64,000 bases of DNA from Heligmosomoides polygyrus polygyrus (Eukaryota; Nematoda; Chromadorea; Rhabditida; Heligmosomidae), in assembly GCA_947396885.1 (NCBI GenBank), contig OX377203.1:2418001-2482000 (forward strand), given 5' to 3'. Under the pieces are notes generated by a model. It was given only the letters and a program-made list of their open reading frames with translations. It made no database searches and had not been told where the DNA came from. Below are positions 1 to 11,074 of the stretch, one piece after another. A program made the position numbers and the translations under genes. Position 1 is the stretch's first letter, and each line of letters begins with the position of its first letter.

Positions 1-1005
1 GCGGTACTGTTGAAGTTGTCGCCTTAAACTATTAGACAGATGCTCAGGTCCTAAAGGGAGGTGTGTAGATTCTTCCAGCTCCCCTTTTGTTGCGAAAATT
101 GCCGGACAGAACAAGAACGCCACATAGGATAGCTTGAATCTCATTTCTCGGTGGCGATTAGGAAAGCGAAGTGCAAAAGCGGCAGGAAATGGGCCATTCT
201 CTTCGAACGTGTGCATTCCAGCGCTCCAGTGGAAAACCTATAGGACCTATCCCGCCATTCACGAGGAATGTCAGCGAAGTGATCTTGGAGATTCTTAAAG
301 CGACCTGTATAATATTGTAGGACTTTCCCTGGGAAGCAGTGTAGTGGTTTCCGAATCCTGCGGACCTCTGGATAGCTCAAAAATGGAAAAAAAAAGTCGG
401 GCTGATAACGCAAAATTAATGGCAGGGATACCCTAACTGAATCACTTAGAGCAGTATCTTTCTGGAGACAGAATTCAGTTTTTTATCCCTCTCGGGTGAC
501 AACAAAGTGAGCAGGTTCTGTAGGACTGGCCTAGGTAACGCGTAGCGTTGCTGCTCCAGAATTCCACAGATGGACGTCAGAGCTTAATGTGCGGATCTAG
601 TGGAATGTGCTGTTTTTTTTTTTGAGGAAAACGGGCACGAAGATTGGGCTGGAAAAAGGATAATTGGCAGGGACGGCGGCGACGAATGCGGCCAGATGGG
701 GATATACAGGAGTTGAGTGGAGACGTAGAGGCTTGTAGAGTGGTCGTTACGGAACTACCAGCCGTGAAATTGGCCCAAAGATAGTGTACAGATTCCACTG
801 ACGCTGGTGGAACGAGTAGAATACACCACGAATTCATTTATCGTTGAGCTCGATGCCCAGTCGAGCATTCGTTCATGGTCAGGGGACAAGGACGGTCTGA
901 CGGCTTCTTCATCATAAGCTCCTGGAGGACACTGCATGGGCTAATGTGCCTCCCCGAGGGCATAAAACGTCTAACAAAACGGCGGAGACTTATTTTCCAA
1001 CCAAA

Positions 1006-1152
1006 TATTAGGTTGCGGGAACGCGATGCTACTCCTGCCGTAATCGCGGCAGCCAATCATAGCGCGCCTGCTTGAGCGGCTGAGCCCGCTCCTGATTGGC
1101 TGTCGCGGTTACGGTAGGAGCAGCGGCACGTTCCCGCACTCTTGCGGGTATG
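1006..1152. mobile_element. CCAAT-palindrome MITE, family 1
   Basis: Two inverted arms each carry a GCGGGAACGCG-type end, a GGTTACGGTAGGAG block and a CCAATCA/TGATTGG motif. The same arrangement occurs at 3821-4001, 4515-4611, 18120-18302 and in part at 27338-27445. No coding capacity is present, so it is a short non-autonomous palindromic element. Confidence 0.65.
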
Positions 1153-1504
1153 GTATCTCCCCGAGACCACCAAGAAGTAGTGTGCTTGGCCCATTCCACG
1201 GGAGACTGTTCACTTTTAGGATTCTCCTCAGATTTCTCCCCGTTTTACAAGTTCGTCCCAGACCCGCCCAAACAATCTATGAAAGCACTGGAGCAGTCTG
1301 TGGAGATTAACTTCTTGCGGTGAACTTCATTCGCTGCTCAAAGTGCGAGGCGAAGAGGCGTGAAATTGGCGGCGGCACCTTCAGGAAACGCCGGGTTTCC
1401 ACCATACGTTACGCTCCAAAGAACAACCTAGCACGTTCCATTGGGAAACTAGGAGGTTAGTAGCTCACCGATGGACTTCTTAGCCAAATAGCGATCGCGA
1501 GAGA

Positions 1505-1530
1505 GAGATTATTTATTTATTTATTTGTTG
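1505..1530. repeat. Short (TTTA)n tract
   Basis: A simple tetranucleotide repeat (atttatttatttattt). Similar TTTA tracts lie at 4146-4189, 16205-16230 and 43189-43220. Confidence 0.8.
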
Positions 1531-1658
1531 ACTGTGTGCACTATGGCGTGGTAGCAATCGCTTTAAAATAAGGCGAACTCAGCATGAAAATTCGTAAAAA
1601 ATCAACGGGTTGATGCGCCAAGGCGTCGTCTGCTATTCCATGACCCGTAGATACGTAC

Positions 1659-1823
1659 CTGTAGTGCTGCGCTTGTGCACAGGCGTGGCGAATTCCGGCG
1701 ACGTGACGCTCTTCTTCGGCGATTTCGCGTCGTATACTCGTTGCGCGGTCGACATGCCGGTCATATGCGCGAGATCGCGCGGCGTCGACGAGCCGAACGC
1801 CCAGTGCCGCGACTCCTTGCAGT
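1659..1823 (-). CDS. Internal exon (third seen) of a repeated-module gene, FGSSTPRDL module 2
   Basis: The minus strand has an acceptor (cccattccag) just above 1823 and a donor (gtacgtat) just below 1659. The exon is 165 nt: two bases finishing a codon, 54 open codons, then one base. It reads CKESRHWAFGSSTPRDLAHM and then a Ser/Lys/Pro-rich stretch containing YDAK and SPKKS. The same FGSSTPRDL core followed by YDAK, at identical spacing (Y is 21 residues after the F), is encoded by the exons at 16793-16897 and 13691-13793 once these are joined. The exon at 13691 ends with one base and this one starts with two, so they can join directly (the junction codon would be Asp). I do not recognise the family. 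The basic, Ser/Pro-rich composition suggests a cytoskeletal or scaffold protein, which is inference only. The next exon downstream (below 1659) was not found. Confidence 0.6.
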
Positions 1824-2289
1824 CTGGAATGGGTATTGATTTTTTCGACTAACCAATCAATAGTTTGCATAGGCGGTGAAACCTGGAACAACTCGATTCA
1901 TAGGATTGTCGTCACTTCAGCTTAAATCCTATAGTGCAGCATAGTCGAAGAGCTATTAGTGGAAAGATCATCTAAGGCCCCTGGATACGCCGTGCTTTCA
2001 ACTTCGAGTAGAAATTGCCCAGGCGATTGTTTACGTGGGAGGTATATTTGTTTCGTTTTTCTTCCCAGATCGCTACGGCCAGCATTTATTTCACATGGAA
2101 TTTTAAAGGTATGGGTGGGGACCAAAAAGGTGTAAAGTGAGTGTATGAGTGTACCTCGATATCCATAAGTTTTCGAAAAAAACGACAACAACACGAATAA
2201 ATAAAATAACAAAGACATTGAAGAACGAAACGGTCAATCGTAGTAGTAACCACAAAAATTCGATCTGAAAAGTAGATGAAAAATGAACT

Positions 2290-3140
2290 TTCATGCGTTA
2301 TTTTGCAAAACTGCGTATCGCCACAATTAAGTAGTCGACGCGCACTCAATAGGAACCATAGCAACACTCTAATAACTACTAAAAGGCAAAGAGTTGTCTT
2401 TAATTCTTGCATGTGTATATTTGGAGTCTTGTCAATATCAGATTTTAGTCAACTTGGTTGCATCACTTCGAATACAGCAATCGATTTTTTCGAATCGGCC
2501 AATAAATCGATTTTGATCAATCAGCCAATCAATTTTCTAATCAATCAATACCCCAATCAGTCAGCTGGGGCACTCTGGCACGCGACAGGTAGGAATGGAG
2601 ACGCTGCTGGGCCCCGCCGCTCGAGCAACTCGATGATCGGCGGGACGACAGGTGACAATCAATCAATACTATCAATTTTCTAATCAACCAATAAATCAAT
2701 TCCAATCAATCAATTTTTTAATCAATCATGTAGGTGAAGGTTAAACGCTCATGCGTTATTTTACAAAACTGCGTATCGCCACAATTAAGCAGCTGACGCG
2801 CATTCATTACGAGCAGTAACTGTACTATAATAGTCACTAAAAGGTGTCTTTAATCTTTACATGTGTATATTTGAAGTCTTGTCAAGATCAGATTTTATTC
2901 AACCTGGTTGCAACACTTCCGATACGGTAATCGATTTTTTCGACTAATTAATCAAATCTCCAATCAATCAATAAATCAATTCCAATCAATCAGCCAATTT
3001 TATAATCAATCGATAGACTAATCAATCAACTGGGGCACTCTGGCACGTGACAGGGACGAACGGGGACGTTGCTGTGGCCTGCCCGAGCAACTCAATGATC
3101 AACGGGACGACAGGTGACAATCAATCAATACTGTCAATCC
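2290..3140 (+). repeat. Direct duplication of a ~460-bp unit with AATCAATC runs
   Basis: The segments starting near 2295 and 2750 share long stretches (for example aactgcgtatcgccac and acatgtgtatatttg). Each contains an ATCGATTTTTTCGA block, runs of AATCAATC, and the same short fragment from the 3' end of an RTE-like LINE (about 2563-2653 and 3027-3118, plus strand). The two copies have diverged by point changes and small indels, so the duplication is not recent. Confidence 0.7.
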
Positions 3141-3820
3141 TGTCTTAGGCCGCATATTTACAAGCAGCTGTCCCTATCGATGGTGGTTCTTATATCTTCA
3201 GTTCGGGTTGAGGTTAATTGAGTTAATCCGTCAGTGTGTCGGTCTGTGCGTCCGTCCGAATGTTGTGGTACCTAGGACAATCACGCACAACACTCTATGG
3301 AAGTTTCACGAGGAGTTTTCTTCTTTGCTCCTATCAGCTGAACTCAATCAATAATTCAATAACGATCAATATATTGATTTTATTGTGAGCGTCTCCGATG
3401 GATAATATCGTACTTGTTCTAAATGAATTAAAGACACCTACGATAAATTTTTGTTTTTCCACCCACATGGTATATGGCAGGAGCGAATAGCGGCGGCTGC
3501 AGTCGAAATCGATTGGCCGATCAATACCGATCGATTGCTGGGGGGGGGGGGCGACTTTTAAATAATAGTCAAGGCGACTACGAGGGTGTTCGCCCGCATC
3601 TCCTCCAAGGTTGGCACCTGGTACAGTCTGGAGGAGGTTGTCATTGGATGCGCCATGCTTTCGAGTAGTCGCCAATGTTTGTAGATGTGATTGATTTAGT
3701 GCATTGGCACGTATGTGGAGTCCATTGTAGATTTTTGTAAGAGTACGTGCAGATTTGCAGATTAAGGTCAATTTAAATATCTTTTTTCACGCCACACATG
3801 ATCCGACATAAAGAGAAGTG

Positions 3821-4001
3821 GGTACATGTCGCGAATGTGGACCGCAGGGATGGTGGGAACGCGCCGTTACTCCGCCCCGAACCGCTGCAGCCAATCATGA
3901 ACCTTGCGCCCTGAGCTGGTGTCTCTGATTGGTTGCCGCGGTTACGGTAGGAGCAGCGCCGCGTTCCCGCACCCTTGTGGTACGTATTCGTGACATGTAC
4001 G
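3821..4001. mobile_element. CCAAT-palindrome MITE, family 1 (near full length)
   Basis: The left end is ggtacatgtcgcgaa and the right end is ttcgtgacatgtac, forming terminal inverted repeats. Inside are the conserved gcgggaacgcg-like blocks, a CCAATCA and an inverted TGATTGG, and ggttacggtaggagc. The element is about 180 bp with no ORF. It is followed by an isolated copy of the SINE-tail motif (tgcgccatgc) near 4018. Confidence 0.75.
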
Positions 4002-4145
4002 GAAAGGTGTTAGTATGCGCCATGCTTTTCACTTCAGTACCATAGACCAAAGACCTTTTGCTTTTATGTGTATATATGATCTACGGAATGGCTTAAAAAG
4101 TTCAGGCGATGTACGAATGATTGTAATGTGGTTTCAGCTAAGCCC

Positions 4146-4189
<44 letters not shown>
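4146..4189. repeat. (TTTA)n microsatellite
   Basis: About ten uninterrupted TTTA units, followed by an AT-rich stretch (4270-4420) with no coding signal. Confidence 0.9.
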
Positions 4190-4514
4190 GGCATAGACAA
4201 CTGTCTAGCATGAAAAATGTAAGAGATCATCAAAGGAAACTGCACACATTGAGGAGCACTCGATCACTAGTATAACTTATAAAACTAAGTATAAAAATTA
4301 AAATAAAATAAACTGAAATAAATAAATAATAAAAATGAAATAAAATATAAAATATAGAATATATAGTATTATATAAGATAGAAATAAAATATTTAAATTT
4401 AAATAAAAATACATCGTCTGAAGTTTTCAGGTCATCCCTTAGGACATATGTTCATGCGACAGGTATCCGCAACAACACACTGAAATGAAAGGCACGGCGC
4501 AGGCTAACAGCTTT

Positions 4515-4611
4515 CGATACATGTCGCGAAGACGCACCACAGGGGTGCGGGAACGCGCCGCGGTTACGGTAGGAGAAGCGGCGCGTTCCCACACCCCTGC
4601 ACGCGCTGCTG
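4515..4611. mobile_element. Shortened CCAAT-palindrome MITE, family 1
   Basis: Both ends are present (acatgtcgcgaagacg and a cacccctgc arm), but the central part with the CCAAT motifs is deleted, leaving one ggttacggtaggag block. It lies directly upstream of the candidate gene at 4635. Confidence 0.6.
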
Positions 4612-4634
4612 ATCCTTCCGCCATACACTTATAG

Positions 4635-5472
4635 CGCAGTCAGCGGTACAAGAGATGGAAAATTCGGTCTGTCCTTAATGCCAGAAATTCTGCAACGGTT
4701 AGACGAGCCGGCTCCGGTGCTTCCACTCTTCCCCACTGCACCGTGGATTCTCCCAGTGATCCCGGCCTCAGAAGAAACACGTTGACGAATTCATATCCGG
4801 TGCTCCGGGCGGCGCTTCTGGCACGGTAAGTGCAAAGCGATTTGTCGCAGCGCGTTTTTCGACGGCGGCTCATGGCTTTTCGTCTCGTTCGGGGAATGAG
4901 CCTCCCGAGGCGTGTGAGTTCAGACACAAAAACCGTCGTCGTGGTGATGTCACCCAGGCGACGTTATCGCTCACGTCGATTGCGGTGTTTCGGGAATCGG
5001 ATGAGGAAGATGAGAATGAGAATGACGGATTATATCCCCAGCAGGTGCTCTCCGAGCTCGCTGGCCTTGAAAGCAAGGAGATTCGGATTCAGATGCTCTT
5101 CTGGTGTTTCTAGAAGGACCCGCTTGCCCCCTGAAGCTCTCCACCCCTGTCGACCTCAAATCCTCTTCGTTCCCCTGTCCAGCAGTCGTCGTCGCGGCGA
5201 CCGCGTCGCCCCTCATCAATGTTCTTCTGGTCCCGGAGAAGGCAATTTCTGCAGGAAGCCGCTAGAGAATGGAGAAGAGTCGTTTTTGCCGATGATGAAG
5301 AGGATCACTGCGGCTGTCTGTTTGTTCACAGCCAGAAATGAGCCCCAGAAACACATTTTCGTCGAAAAAACGAAGGGCTTCAGCGGAACTGAGAAAGCGG
5401 CTTCACTTCTGCTGTGTTCTGGTTCTGGAATCGCAAGTAGAAGAGGGATGCATGGTGCAAACCAAGGGTTAA
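4635..5472 (+). CDS. Candidate four-exon gene, product unknown
   Basis: A GC-rich island has frames that join through plausible introns: exon A 4635-4825 (acceptor cttatag, donor gtaagt), exon B 4924-5044 (acceptor gttcag, donor gtgctc), exon C 5183-5278 (acceptor cctgtccag, donor gtcgtt), exon D 5332-5472 (acceptor gttcacag, stop TAA). Phases agree at every join. The peptide is basic and Ser-rich (STLPHCTVDSPSDPGLRR), has an acidic patch (ESDEEDENEND), an aromatic/basic segment (MFFWSRRRQFLQEAAREWRR) and a C-terminus with SSKKRRASAELRKRL. No family is recognised. Weak points are that exon C could be read through to a nearby stop (it stays open as VVFADDEEDHC) and that no start exon was found upstream. 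A pseudogene is possible. Confidence 0.35.
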
Positions 5473-5527
5473 ATTACCAGCCCTATTCGACAATATTGAT
5501 CCTGTCTATCGAATATGTACTATTTTC

Positions 5528-5830
5528 GGTACTTGTTGGTAATATGGCCCACATAAGGAGGGAGGCTTGGCACCCACTGGTCGGGCTGTGCCACTCTGAA
5601 AGTGCGTGTACGATCCCTGATTGGGTGGCACATGTACGGTCGGTGCTCTGATTGGTTGTGATTTGTTGACGTCTTCCAATTACGACCAGTACCGAAGGAG
5701 GTGGCGATGGCTGATGGTGTTAGTCGGCAAATGGGCATCCAGAGGGGCGTGTTCGCTGGTGCTTTTCCAGACGGCTATTGGCCGCTGCTTTCCCGCGACT
5801 GTATGTAGGCCACATTAATGACTAGTAGCC
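5528..5830. mobile_element. CCAAT-palindrome MITE, family 2
   Basis: It begins ggtacttgttggtaatatgg and ends atgtaggccacattaatgac followed by tagtagcc, which are inverted versions of each other. Internal TGATTGG motifs repeat. The same ends define the elements at 6160-6352, 10781-10980, 24878-25057, 42969-43155 and 57371-57519. A second incomplete piece (gattggtaggcacgcg, about 5920-5975) follows. Confidence 0.65.
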
Positions 5831-6159
5831 ATTCTAGAACCTACTAGAACGTGATCCCAGAAGGAAGTAGGCGCACGCTAATCTGACTGTATCGAACGTC
5901 CAGAGGGGCGTTTTCGGTCAGTGCCGTGATTGGTAGGCACGCGAACGGTCGGTGCTCTGATTAGTCGCGATTGATCTGGTCCGTTGTCCCTGCCGTAGGT
6001 CGCAGTAACGACGAGAATCTCATTTTAAACTCTGCGTTAAAATCCATTTTTCTCTTTTAAATAAGTTAATAAGTCTCCTACAAAGAGTGTCAAAAAGTTA
6101 ACTGCAGTACGGGAATAATAATGAAGCTCATCCCTTTAGTTATTTATTTGCTAGAGATA

Positions 6160-6352
6160 TTAGTCGACAATATGGCCTACATGGGTAGGATGAGCACATC
6201 TAACCGTTAAGGCCGTATAGAATTAGCGTCCCACGCAGACGAACATGATCGTCTCCTGATTGGCTGACTCGGGTTTGGTCAGCGCTCTGATTGGTTGTGA
6301 TTGGCTGTCGCTTGCCCGCCTCCCAATGTAGACCATCTCAAAGACTAGCACC
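6160..6352. mobile_element. CCAAT-palindrome MITE, family 2
   Basis: The left end is tagtcgacaatatggcctac and the right end is aatgtagaccat..agactagcacc. Three TGATTGG motifs lie inside. It is diverged and non-coding. Confidence 0.55.
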
Positions 6353-6574
6353 ATTTGAGGCCTTATTAAACCTTTAAGCAATGTCATATATTCCTTGAGA
6401 CATTCTATATAGGCGAATAATAAATTTTGAAAGGCGATCCAAATATTCACTGAAATCAAAAAATGTTTTAGGCGTTCTGACAACGTGTCTAATTTATTAT
6501 GAGAGGCGTTGTCCTTGCTTTGCAAGGTCTTTGCAAGGTATTTTGTTTAATTTGGGAAGCCTATATATGGAGTT

Positions 6575-6745
6575 AGAGGCGCTGTCGCATTGGCCACGTC
6601 GTCGAAAATTAGGTGGGCCGGCCACGTAATGCGCTTCGCAGACGAGAGTCGTCACCAACTGGACTCCGCGGGACGCGACAGGGACGAATGGGAGGCGCTG
6701 CTGGCGCACGCTAGAGCAACTCGATGATCAACGGGACATACGAGG
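6575..6745 (+). pseudogene. RTE-like LINE 3' ORF fragment
   Basis: The plus-strand frame reads SSKIRWAGHVMRFAD, a hallmark of the C-terminal part of RTE-type LINE ORFs. It then jumps, with a deletion, to RDRDEWEALLAHARATR, matching the terminal RDRDEWRRCWRLLEQ block of the copy at 21310-21717. Confidence 0.65.
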
Positions 6746-7343
6746 CACACTAAATCATCTCCTTGAACCTCTCCGGACTGCGCCATGCATCTGACTTCTA
6801 TTCAAAATCAGAAAAAAATCCCACGTAGTGCCTTGTTCCTGCTACTTTGGACAGCAAAGGTGACCAGGTGAAGATCAGAGACAAGTTGTCGCTTTGTAAG
6901 GTTCTTCAACAACTGGCCGTAGGCTTCAGAATCTTCTTCGAAAGTTCAAAAACTACCATTGTGCACTAAATCCCTAGCAAAAGCGCGTCGGCTGCCGGCT
7001 TCGGCTCCAAAGCCAACCATGTCGTCGTTGTTGGAGGTTTCTGCCAGTGCTCTCACGCAAATGGGACAATTTTCCCAGTCGGTCGCGTTGCACGCGGCAT
7101 TCGGCGCACTTTTTTGGGTTTTTTGCTCTTTCTAAGGATTTCCACTGAAACGGCGGGTTTTGACAATTGACCAAGACCTCTAGAATTTCTAGGCTTCATA
7201 TTGATTTCGCTAAAAAGGGTTCAACTAAAAGAGTTTCGGATCTATCCTAGTCGGAGGGAGTACCGTCAGAAAAGCGCAGCAAATTCCAGCAGGTTGCTCA
7301 GTCCCGGTTAGGAAAGCTTCTAACACCAAGCAATCTTAGGAGG

Positions 7344-8580
7344 CAGGGTGTCTCAAAAAAGTGTACTTTGTTTGAAAGGTGATAACTTTGTTTATAGTAG
7401 AGGTACTGAAGAAGTTAAGGGCTCATATGAAAGCATCAGAAAATAGAAATTTTCTGACCTATGAATGCCCCATGCACTCGTCTGAAAATTTCCATTTTAC
7501 ACTCGATTGATTGTGCTTCACTTGAATACATGTTAAAATTCCTTCACAAAGCGGCAGTTTCGATTGATTTGTGCTTACTTTAGAGTTTAAAACTTAATTA
7601 CACATTACAGCATGCGAAAATGGAGGGTATTCTAAAAAAAATAAAGGTACTATGTGAAGAGTTGTAACATTGCTGCTAGTAAAGCATTTGGAGATATTTG
7701 AGACTCACATGAAAGCGCAGGGCGACGGGATTACTGTGGCGTGCAAGATTGCGCCATGTTCCAGCCTGAAACCTTGCATTCCAGACTCGATTGATTGTGC
7801 ATGGGCTGAATGCTTGTTACACTCTTGTTGCTACTTGGTCACATTAATCTGTGCTGCGCTTCTTTTAACGTTTTCCGTCGTCCAGTAGCTGGAGTTAAGC
7901 CAATTAACCTCTCCATTCGGCTTAAATGTTGCTTCATTCATCCACAGAATGGGTCTTGTAAATGCGGCTCCTGCTGACATTTAAATCGTGCAATCAACAA
8001 ACTCGCATGCAACGTGTCTTTCACGAGGTTGTCAAGTTCAAAACGTTAAAAGAAGCACAGCACAGGTAAATGTGGCCAATTAGTAACAAGATTGTAACAA
8101 GCATTCAGCCCATGCACAATCAATCGAGTCTTGAATGCAAGGTTTCAGGCAGGAGCATGGCGCAATCTTGCACGCCACAGTAATCTCGTTGCCCAGCGCT
8201 TTCATGTGAGTCTCAAATATCCTCCAAATGCTTTACTAGCAGCAATGTTACAACCCTTCACATAGTACCTTTATTTTTTGGAATTCTCTCCATTTTCGCG
8301 AGCTATAATGTGTAGTTAAGTTTTGAACTCTGAAATAAGCACAAATCAATCGAAACGGCCACTTTGTGAAGCAATTATAACATGTATTCAAGCGAAACAC
8401 AATCAATCGTGTGTAAAATGGAAAATTTCAGACGAGTGCACGGCGCATTCCATACCGCTCATATGTCAGAAAGTTTCTATTTTATTAAGCTTTCAAATGA
8501 GTTCTTAACTTCTTCAGTACCTTTTCTATATACAAAGTTATCGCCTTTCAAACAGTGTATACATTTTTTGAGACACCCTG
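7344..8580. mobile_element. Giant foldback DNA transposon (~1.24 kb)
   Basis: The ends are CAGGGTGTCTCAAAAAA and its inverse TTTTTTGAGACACCCTG, typical of the Tc1/mariner/IS630 superfamily. A TA follows the right end; the left TA is not preserved. The inverted arms are enormous: roughly 7344-7873 pairs with 8042-8580 at high identity across about 530 bp, leaving a spacer of roughly 165 bp. Small ORFs seen in each arm are mirror images and not genes. The spacer encodes a transposase remnant, annotated separately. Confidence 0.8.
7846..7980 (-). pseudogene. Transposase remnant in the foldback spacer
   Basis: The minus strand of the spacer reads about 44 open codons starting MSAGAAFTRPILWMNEATFK and then GEVNWLN and YWTTEN. 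This resembles the first catalytic block of Tc1/IS630-type DDE transposases, which have DEATF(H/K)..G.VN.HN..YW. The catalytic Asp is replaced by Asn (NEATF). Only this block survives, so the element cannot be autonomous. The similarity is from memory of the family and was not searched. Confidence 0.55.
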
Positions 8581-9430
8581 TATATCGCGATGGCGTCCAT
8601 GAAGACTTAAAGGATGGTGTCTTCCACTGAAATGGGACATAATCATCTTCTTAGGATGTGTAAGGACTCAATTCTGACGCTCCTTAGCCATCTGAACCAC
8701 ACGATATGTCTGATGACGACCGTTCTTCACGCTTAGATGTGCTGTTGATGTGCTGATTTCCGTCGGGCTCATGGGGTTCATATTCCCGCACGTCTCCAAT
8801 TTCATGGAAATAATCGGCGATTATGTGGAATGCCGAGCACTCAGATCTGATGCCGCTTCAAGAGTTCGTCGACGTCACTTCCCTGTGTCTACAGGAGAAT
8901 GCTACTGTGGAGCATTCTGGCACCCTGCAGGGGCTGGGAATGCAGACAATCAGCGCTGCGACGAGTGATACATATAGCCCCGGTCTACATGAATTCTCTA
9001 CAGATCTCTCTGGCTAGCTGGTTGGCCGGGAAGCTGGATATGAGCTCGTGATACGAGTGCAGTATGAGGACAAGCCGGTGCCATGGTGTCTATAGCGTAC
9101 GGCGAATGATGTATGGGTCATTTGGTTGACATCTGGAGTCGTGTAAAGGGTATTAGGACCCGTCCTATGCGCTATGGTCGCCGAAAATGTGTTTGAACTA
9201 ACGGCTACATAGCGCTTGAGGGCTCTGAGGCAGGTTGGAAGGTTGCTCGACAGCTAGGAAGTTGCAGAAATCGGCCTCGGGCCCAATATCGCTAGGTATT
9301 CCAACTTTCATGCACGTCGAACTGTTTTCGCGAAGGAAGACGCTGTTTTCGACATGCATGGGTACGACCATTGGCCAGAGTACAAGTCAACTCCCTAAAG
9401 TCAGAAGGCTTTAAGGGAACCAGGTGCCAG
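8581..9430. other. Non-coding stretch, nothing identified
   Basis: About 850 bases of mixed composition with short, overlapping ORFs in several frames and no splice-supported coding signal. It ends in isolated copies of the SINE-tail motif (near 9432 and 9540). Confidence 0.4.
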
Positions 9431-9575
9431 CCAAATGCACGGCGCACTCCACAAAGGTGAAAAAAGTGGGGCAGTTGAGTTTTTTTCTGCTTCTGGTCTT
9501 TCAGAAAATGTGTTGACCAATTGAGGCCAATGCGTGGTGAAGCGAAATGCACGGCGCAACCAGCAGAGGGAGGTT

Positions 9576-9827
9576 GGGCGCGATGTAGCGCAGTCGGATG
9601 AGGCGTCGGCTGTCGCTTGCACCCGATACCAGGTTCTTGGTTCGGTTCTCCCGCCCAAGTCACCTAACCTTCCATCCGTTTGGGGTCGGAGAATTGTATC
9701 AGACTTGTCTGGAAAGTGCAAAGAAAGTCAGTATTTACTTTCGCAGATCGCTGGAAGTTTTTGGATGGGCCAAACACCATTCAAATTGCCTCGAATATCA
9801 CTTAGAAGTGGAATGCGTGGCGCAACT
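9576..9827 (+). mobile_element. tRNA-derived SINE (plus strand, degraded)
   Basis: The 5' part has a pol III A box (tgtagcgcagtcgg) and a B-box-like ggttcttggttcgg. The middle reads ccatccgtttggggtcgg, and the element ends with the family tail gaatgcgtggcgcaa. Its order matches the intact minus-strand copies in inverse orientation. It is heavily mutated and no target duplication was found. Confidence 0.7.
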
Positions 9828-9894
9828 CACAGATAAACAGGGACTGACTAGATTAGCGCCGTCGCTTTTAGCTTTTTGGCTGATTTGGAGAGCA

Positions 9895-10007
9895 TTTTGA
9901 TTAGCGTCCTGATTGGCTGGTGCGTGATCGATCGCTCTTCTGATTGGTTGTGATTGACTGGCGCGTTCCCGCTTCCACATGTAGGCCACATTAACGACAA
10001 GTACCGA
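9895..10007. mobile_element. Half copy of CCAAT-palindrome MITE family 2
   Basis: Only the right arm is present: three TGATTGG motifs, gcgcgttcccgc, then atgtaggccacattaacgac and aagtacc. Confidence 0.6.
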
Positions 10008-10780
10008 TTTTTCGCTCCTTGGAGAAGTGTGAACTATCTTGAGTCAAGTTCGATTCATTTCTCCACGCCAGCCATCCTTACCCTACCCAGCTACGGCTTT
10101 CGTCAACGCACCTCCCACGTCCATTAGGCTTCCACGTGGGTAATTTCCTCGGCTATAGAAGCGCACATTCGTCCATCAGTGAAGTCGTTGGCTAGATCGA
10201 TTAGAATGGCTTCGAAACGACGCTGGAAATAGCCAGCCGAGAGCTCTACACCATCTTTGCCTCAATGTCGTTTGCCGAAATTTGGTTCTGAGGACACAGG
10301 CTAATTGAGGGCTCTCGAGTAGTTGTTGGCAAATGGAATTCGCTCCAGAAAAAAGCTTTACGAGCCCGCTGCAGTGAAGACCGGACAAGAAGCGATGGAC
10401 TTCCGCTGGCTATTTCAGGGCTGAAGGATTCGTTCCATGTGAGGATTATGCTTCGCTAACCTCCTCGGAATCCCGGTGCCGAACCCAAACGTGGGTCAGG
10501 TCAATCGAGAACCCCCGCCTTGTGCTGCAAGCCATTTAGGCCATGGACAGTGTAAAGTACAACCACGCATTCAAGTTAAAGTAGATTGCATGGCGCATCC
10601 TCAACAGATTCAAATTTGTTCCGCGATGGTGCGAAAAAGTTAAATGCGTGGCGCAATCCGTAAAGGGTCACGCAGTGGGTCCCCAACAAAGCAATGTCGC
10701 AATGGAACGCTTTACGATTTCATTTCAAGGCACTGAATGCCATCCGTTAGTGGTCCTGCTGTAGTGATTGGGGAAAATAG
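10008..10780. other. Non-coding stretch with two SINE-tail remnants
   Basis: No gene could be supported. A minus-strand piece at about 10461-10533 has an acceptor (cttgcag), a 23-codon open frame and a donor-like gttagc, but it does not join in phase with the known exons. Isolated tail motifs (gcatggcgca, gcgtggcgca) lie near 10588 and 10648. Confidence 0.35.
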
Positions 10781-10980
10781 GGTACTAGTCGTTAATCTGG
10801 CCTACATGGGCACGCGAGAACGCGCCCGCAGCTGCAGCCAATCGGGGCAGCGACAGAACACGCCTCAGCCAATTAGGACACCAACCGTGTATGCCTCTCT
10901 CTGGGTAGTCTATTATGTGCTACCTGATTGGTCCATCGTATTGGCTCCTCCCCTTATAGGCCTTCTTAACGACTAGTGCC
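10781..10980. mobile_element. CCAAT-palindrome MITE, family 2 (200 bp)
   Basis: It starts ggtactagtcgttaa and ends ttaacgactagtgcc, near-perfect inverted ends. The arms carry CCAATCGG, CCAATTAG and TGATTGG motifs. No ORF of its own. Confidence 0.8.
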
Positions 10981-11074
10981 AAGAAGGCTAGGAACACCCC
11001 AGAAAGCCATATGGAGTAAGCCGTGCGCTTCGATTTGGCGTAAAGTCATATGCGGCATGTAAACGTGCCTGAAA

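Noticed and set aside
2290..3140. CRISPR-like spaced repeats
   Set aside because: AATCAATC runs are irregular simple sequence within a two-copy duplication; there is no spacer structure and the DNA is eukaryotic.
4830..5651. 273-codon ORF on the plus strand
   Set aside because: It runs through likely introns and into a MITE; the alternative spliced frames have more protein-like composition.
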